Positions 60,305-64,000 of a stretch of DNA of 64,000 bases are shown here, piece by piece. Origin of the DNA: Hexactinellida sp. DTS-2022 (taxonomy: Eukaryota; Porifera; Hexactinellida). Position 1 is the first letter of the stretch. Each line of letters opens with the position of its first letter. The position numbers and the translations under genes were made by a program. The notes beneath the pieces are model-generated. The model saw only the letters and a program-made list of their open reading frames with translations. It had not been told where the DNA came from and did no database searches. The DNA lies in contig JAPNXP010000002.1 of NCBI GenBank assembly GCA_028753945.1, forward strand, positions 1,302,001 to 1,366,000, given 5' to 3'.

Positions 60305-63300
60305 TTTATATTATTATTTATATTATTTTTTCTCCGTAGACGGTGCCCTGGCCAGAGCTTAATTGTTGATGGGCTGAAACTTGGCATGTAGGTGTGATGG
60401 GACCGTCTAATTTGCACCTGGGGTTACGATTTTTTATTACCAAATTTTTGACACATCTTTAACACCTTTCAAATTTTGTCTGGTCCATAACTCAAAAATT
60501 GTTTTACTAACCCCCCAAATTTTATTTCACATTTGGATTCGCCGTAAAATTCTGCGTCTGATGGGAGAAGAAATTTTCCAATAAAGGGATCAATTTCTGC
60601 CATCAATGGGGGTTGAAATTTCTTTGTTTACTCACACTTCAATTTCAGTAAAACTGTGAAATCTAATTCCATTGTTTCAACTTGTAATAATTATATTGAT
60701 TTAACTTGTTAAATTCTACTCTAGTGATTCAACTTGCGATAATTATATTGATTTAACTTATAAATTCCAGCTGGCTTCTATTTAATTGTAGTATTACTAT
60801 ACAATGGATTAAATAAAATATCATAATATAAGGAATTTGTTGACTTAATTCAACTTAACCGTGGATAACATTGCTAAAATAAATAACTAATAATATAATT
60901 TATTATCAATACATAATGAATGAATGGCTTTAACTCAAGATGGTTTATGATAGAACCGTAAGATTTACATTCCACAACAACGACAGATTAAGTGAATATA
61001 TTTATTTCGGCGAGAATATTCTTGCACAATTAATGTACTGACGTAATTAATTATAATTAATTCCTTTTGTACTTAACTTATAGACGGTTCCAATTGGATT
61101 ATTGGGGTTATCGAGTGCGTGGAATTCAAACATTATAGTGAAATTCAATTTAAATTAATAATTATTGCAAATAATTGAACATAATTTATTTTGCTGTATA
61201 TAATAATGGTGTTAAATAATTAATACATTTATTAAATTTTTATGCTAATTAGCTAAATTTCATTAATCTCAGAGATGATACAAGATATAAACAAACTTTC
61301 AATTTATCAATTGGTCCTTATGCCAGGTACCACCTATACAAGTGGGTCTTGACACCTTGAGGTGACGATGACATCGTTAAAAAAATGTATTTTTACAATT
61401 TTTTAATTCGACATTCAAAATGGGTTAGTTGGTGTTGGGTGATGACCCAACACTCACATAAAAAATGCTGACTCATCACTTATTATATTCTACTGAAACT
61501 TGAATATCTTTGAAACGAAGTGAGCAAAATGGAAACTTCCACGACTCTAAGGGTCGTCGCCTTCTGTAACACCTTTCTGAAATAATTTAACACCTTCATA
61601 GTGATGATGATATGGCGGAAAAAAAAATCCAAAATTGCAGCCTGTGCCGAGAGCATGTTCCTATGGAGGCACTATCAATAAACCACCACCAAAATATAGT
61701 GCCACCAAAGGAACATGCGTCGGCACAGGCTGCAATTTTGGATTTTTTTTTTTTTTCTCCGTAGACGGTGCCCTGGCCAGAGCTTTAGAGTTGATGGGCT
61801 AAAACTTGGCATGTAGGTGCGATAGGACCGTCTAATTTGCACCTGGGGTTACGATTTTTTATTAACAAATTTTTGACACATCTTTAACACCTTTCAAATT
61901 TTGTCTGGTCCATAACTCAAAAATTGTTTTACTAAACCCGCAAATTTTATTTCACATTTGGATTCGCCATAAAATTCTGCGTCTGATAGGAAAAAAATAT
62001 TTCAATAAAGGGGTCAATTTCTGCCATAAATGGGGGTTGAAATTTCTTTGTTTACTCACACTTCAATTTCAGTAAAACTGTGAAATCTAATTCCATTGTT
62101 TCAGCTTGTAATAATTATATTGATTTAACTTGTTAAATCCTACTCTAGTGATTCAACTTGCGATAATTATATTGATTTAACTTATAAATTCCAGCTGGCT
62201 TCTATTTAATTGTAGTATTACTATACAATGGATTAAATAAAATATTATAATATAAGGAATTTGTTGACTTAATTAAACTTAACCGTGGATAACATTGCTA
62301 AAATAAATAACTAATAATATAATTTATTATCGATATAGTATAATGAATGAATGGCAGTAAACTATAGATGGTTTACGATAGAAACAAACTTCAAATTTAT
62401 CTACCATTCCTTGTGACTCGGACCAATTAACAAATGGTTTTTGACACCTTGAGGCGTTGATGACTGGGCGAAAAAAAATCCAAAATTGCAGACTGTGCCG
62501 ATTGCATGTTCCTTAGGAGGCACTATCAATAAACAAACAACAGAATATAGTGCCACCAAAGGAACATGGTCGGCACAGTCTGCAATTTTGGATTTTTTTT
62601 TTTTTTTTTTCTCCGTAGACGGTGCCCTGGCCTGAGCTTTATAGTTGATGGGCTGAAAGTTGGCATGTAGGTGCGATGGGACCGTCTAATTTGCACCTGG
62701 GTTTACGATTTTTGATTAACAAATTTTGGACACATCTTTAACACCTTTCAAAATTTGTCTGGTCCATAACTCAAAATATGTTTTACTAAACCCGCAAATT
62801 TTATTTCATATTTAGATTCATCTTAAAATTTTGCGTCTGTTGGGAGAAGAAAACTTTTAAAAATGGGTTTAATTTTTGCCATAAATGGGAGTTGAAATTT
62901 ATTTGTGTACTCACACTTCAATTTCTGTAAAAGTGTTAAATCTAATTCCATTGTTTTAACTTGTAATAATTATATTGATTTAACTTGTTAAATCCTACTC
63001 TATTGATTCAACTTGCGATAATTAAATTGATTCAACTTATAAATTCCAGCTGGCTTCTATTTAATTGTAGCATTACTATACAATGAATTAAATTAAATTA
63101 ATTTATATAAGGAATTTGTTGACTTTTCTCAACTCACCGTGGATAACATTGCTAAAATAAATAACTAATAATTTTATTTATTATCAATAAGTAATGAATG
63201 AATTGCATTTAACTCAAGATGGTTTATTCTAGAACCGTTAAGATTTTACATTCCACAACAACGCCAGATTAAGTGATTATATTTATTTCGGCGAGAATAT

Positions 63301-64000
63301 TCTTTTTGCACAATTAATGTACTGACGTAATTTATTATAATTAATTCCTTTTGTATTTAACTTATAGAATTTTCCAACTCGATTATTTGGGTTATCGAGT
63401 GCGCTGAATTCAAATATGATAGTGAAATTCGATTTAAATTAATAATAAGTGCAAATAATTGAACTTTATTTATTTTGCTGTACATAATAATGGTGTTAAA
63501 TTATTAATTTATTAATTAAATATTTATACTAATTAGCTAAATTTCATTAATCTCAGAGATGATACAAGATAGAAACAAACTTTCAATTTATCAATTGGTC
63601 CTTATGCCAGGTACCACCTATACAAGTGGGTCTTGACACCTTGAGGTGATTATGACATCGTCAAAAAAATGTATTTTGACAATTTTGTTAATTCGATATT
63701 TAAAATGGGTTAGTTGATGTTGGGTGATGACCCAACACACACATAAAAAATGCTGAGTCATCAGCTATTATATTCTACTCAAACTTGAATATCTCTAAAA
63801 TTATATGAACTAAATGGAAACTTCCACCACTCTAAGGGTCGATGCCTTCTGTAACACCATTTTGAAATAATTTAACACCTTCATAGTGATGATGACATGG
63901 CGAAAAAAAAATCCAAAATTGCAGCCTGCGCCGACAGCATGTTCTTTTGGAGGCACTATAAATAAACAACCAACAAAATATAGTGCCACCAAAGGAACAT

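Larger units (their letters stand above)
55801..64000 (-). repeat. Hairpin-P array, - orientation, right arm (runs off the window)
   Basis: P hairpins start at 56,828, 58,084, 59,135, 59,988, 61,627, 62,478 and 63,911 (cut by the window end). Spacings 1,256, 1,051, 853, 1,639, 851 and 1,433 bp. Read in its own orientation the order 1,433-851-1,639 mirrors 1,447-841-1,609 in the left arm. Composition and bodies are as elsewhere. No gene is supported; open frames across P arise from the palindrome. Confidence 0.85.

Noticed and set aside
19050-64000. The whole 19-64 kb region as one giant inverted duplication with a Helentron in each arm
   Set aside because: Orientation fits, but Helentron-array junctions, distances to the centre (about 2.5 kb against 5.5 kb) and unit orders near the centre do not match; at most a partial or older duplication.

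Overview
The window is AT-rich DNA from a multicellular animal. Two things show this: a spliced adhesion-type GPCR gene with EGF, thrombospondin type-3 (TSP3), hormone-receptor-motif and GAIN-like regions, and large animal-type Helitrons whose genes contain introns. Short phase-consistent introns next to repeat-choked introns would fit an early-branching animal such as a sponge. That assignment is a guess; no lineage-diagnostic gene is present. No bacterial genes, rRNA, tRNA or CRISPR were seen. | 1-16.4 kb (+ strand): the 3' part of one adhesion GPCR gene; its 5' end lies outside the window. The extracellular part is built from a repeated two-exon cassette (exon A: EGF + TSP3 + beta-rich region + HormR-like end; exon B: Cys-rich domain). 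The cassette begins and ends in phase 1, so copies can be added without breaking the frame. Four cassettes are visible. The first three lie in an almost identical 2,934-bp tandem repeat. The fourth is a mosaic of near-identical and strongly diverged sequence. A final 2.8-kb exon carries a last EGF/TSP3/HormR set, a GAIN-like region, a degenerate GPS, seven transmembrane helices and a ~240-residue tail. Its introns hold several non-autonomous DNA transposons, some with clear target-site duplications. | 16.4-19 kb: a relic of a leucine-rich-repeat gene, an 800-bp foldback transposon and other small repeats. | 19-29.7, 38.7-46.1 and 55.8-64 kb: modular tandem arrays whose units (about 850, 1,030-1,260, 1,400-1,450 and 1,600-1,640 bp) always meet at a ~115-bp imperfect palindrome ('hairpin P', 23 copies). 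The arms of P vary together between copies. A 50-bp palindromic mini-repeat sits beside some P copies. The array runs in + orientation up to about 40.82 kb and in the opposite orientation beyond it; the switch lies at a P. | 30.2-38.3 kb (-) and 46.4-55.4 kb (+): two Helentron-type rolling-circle transposons, each embedded in one arm of the array and lying head to head. Each encodes one spliced polyprotein: a leader with a 2A-like NPGP motif, a coding minisatellite and a Cys-rich finger; then a DUF6570-like exon; then a ~1,690-codon exon with HUH Rep, PIF1-like helicase, APE-like endonuclease and OTU-like protease domains. The + copy looks intact. The - copy has a 17-bp frameshifting deletion in exon 2. 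The most interesting points are the 2A-like leader in a rolling-circle transposon, independent amplification of different coding-repeat units in the two copies, the co-varying hairpin array, and the tandemly multiplied GPCR ectodomain cassette.
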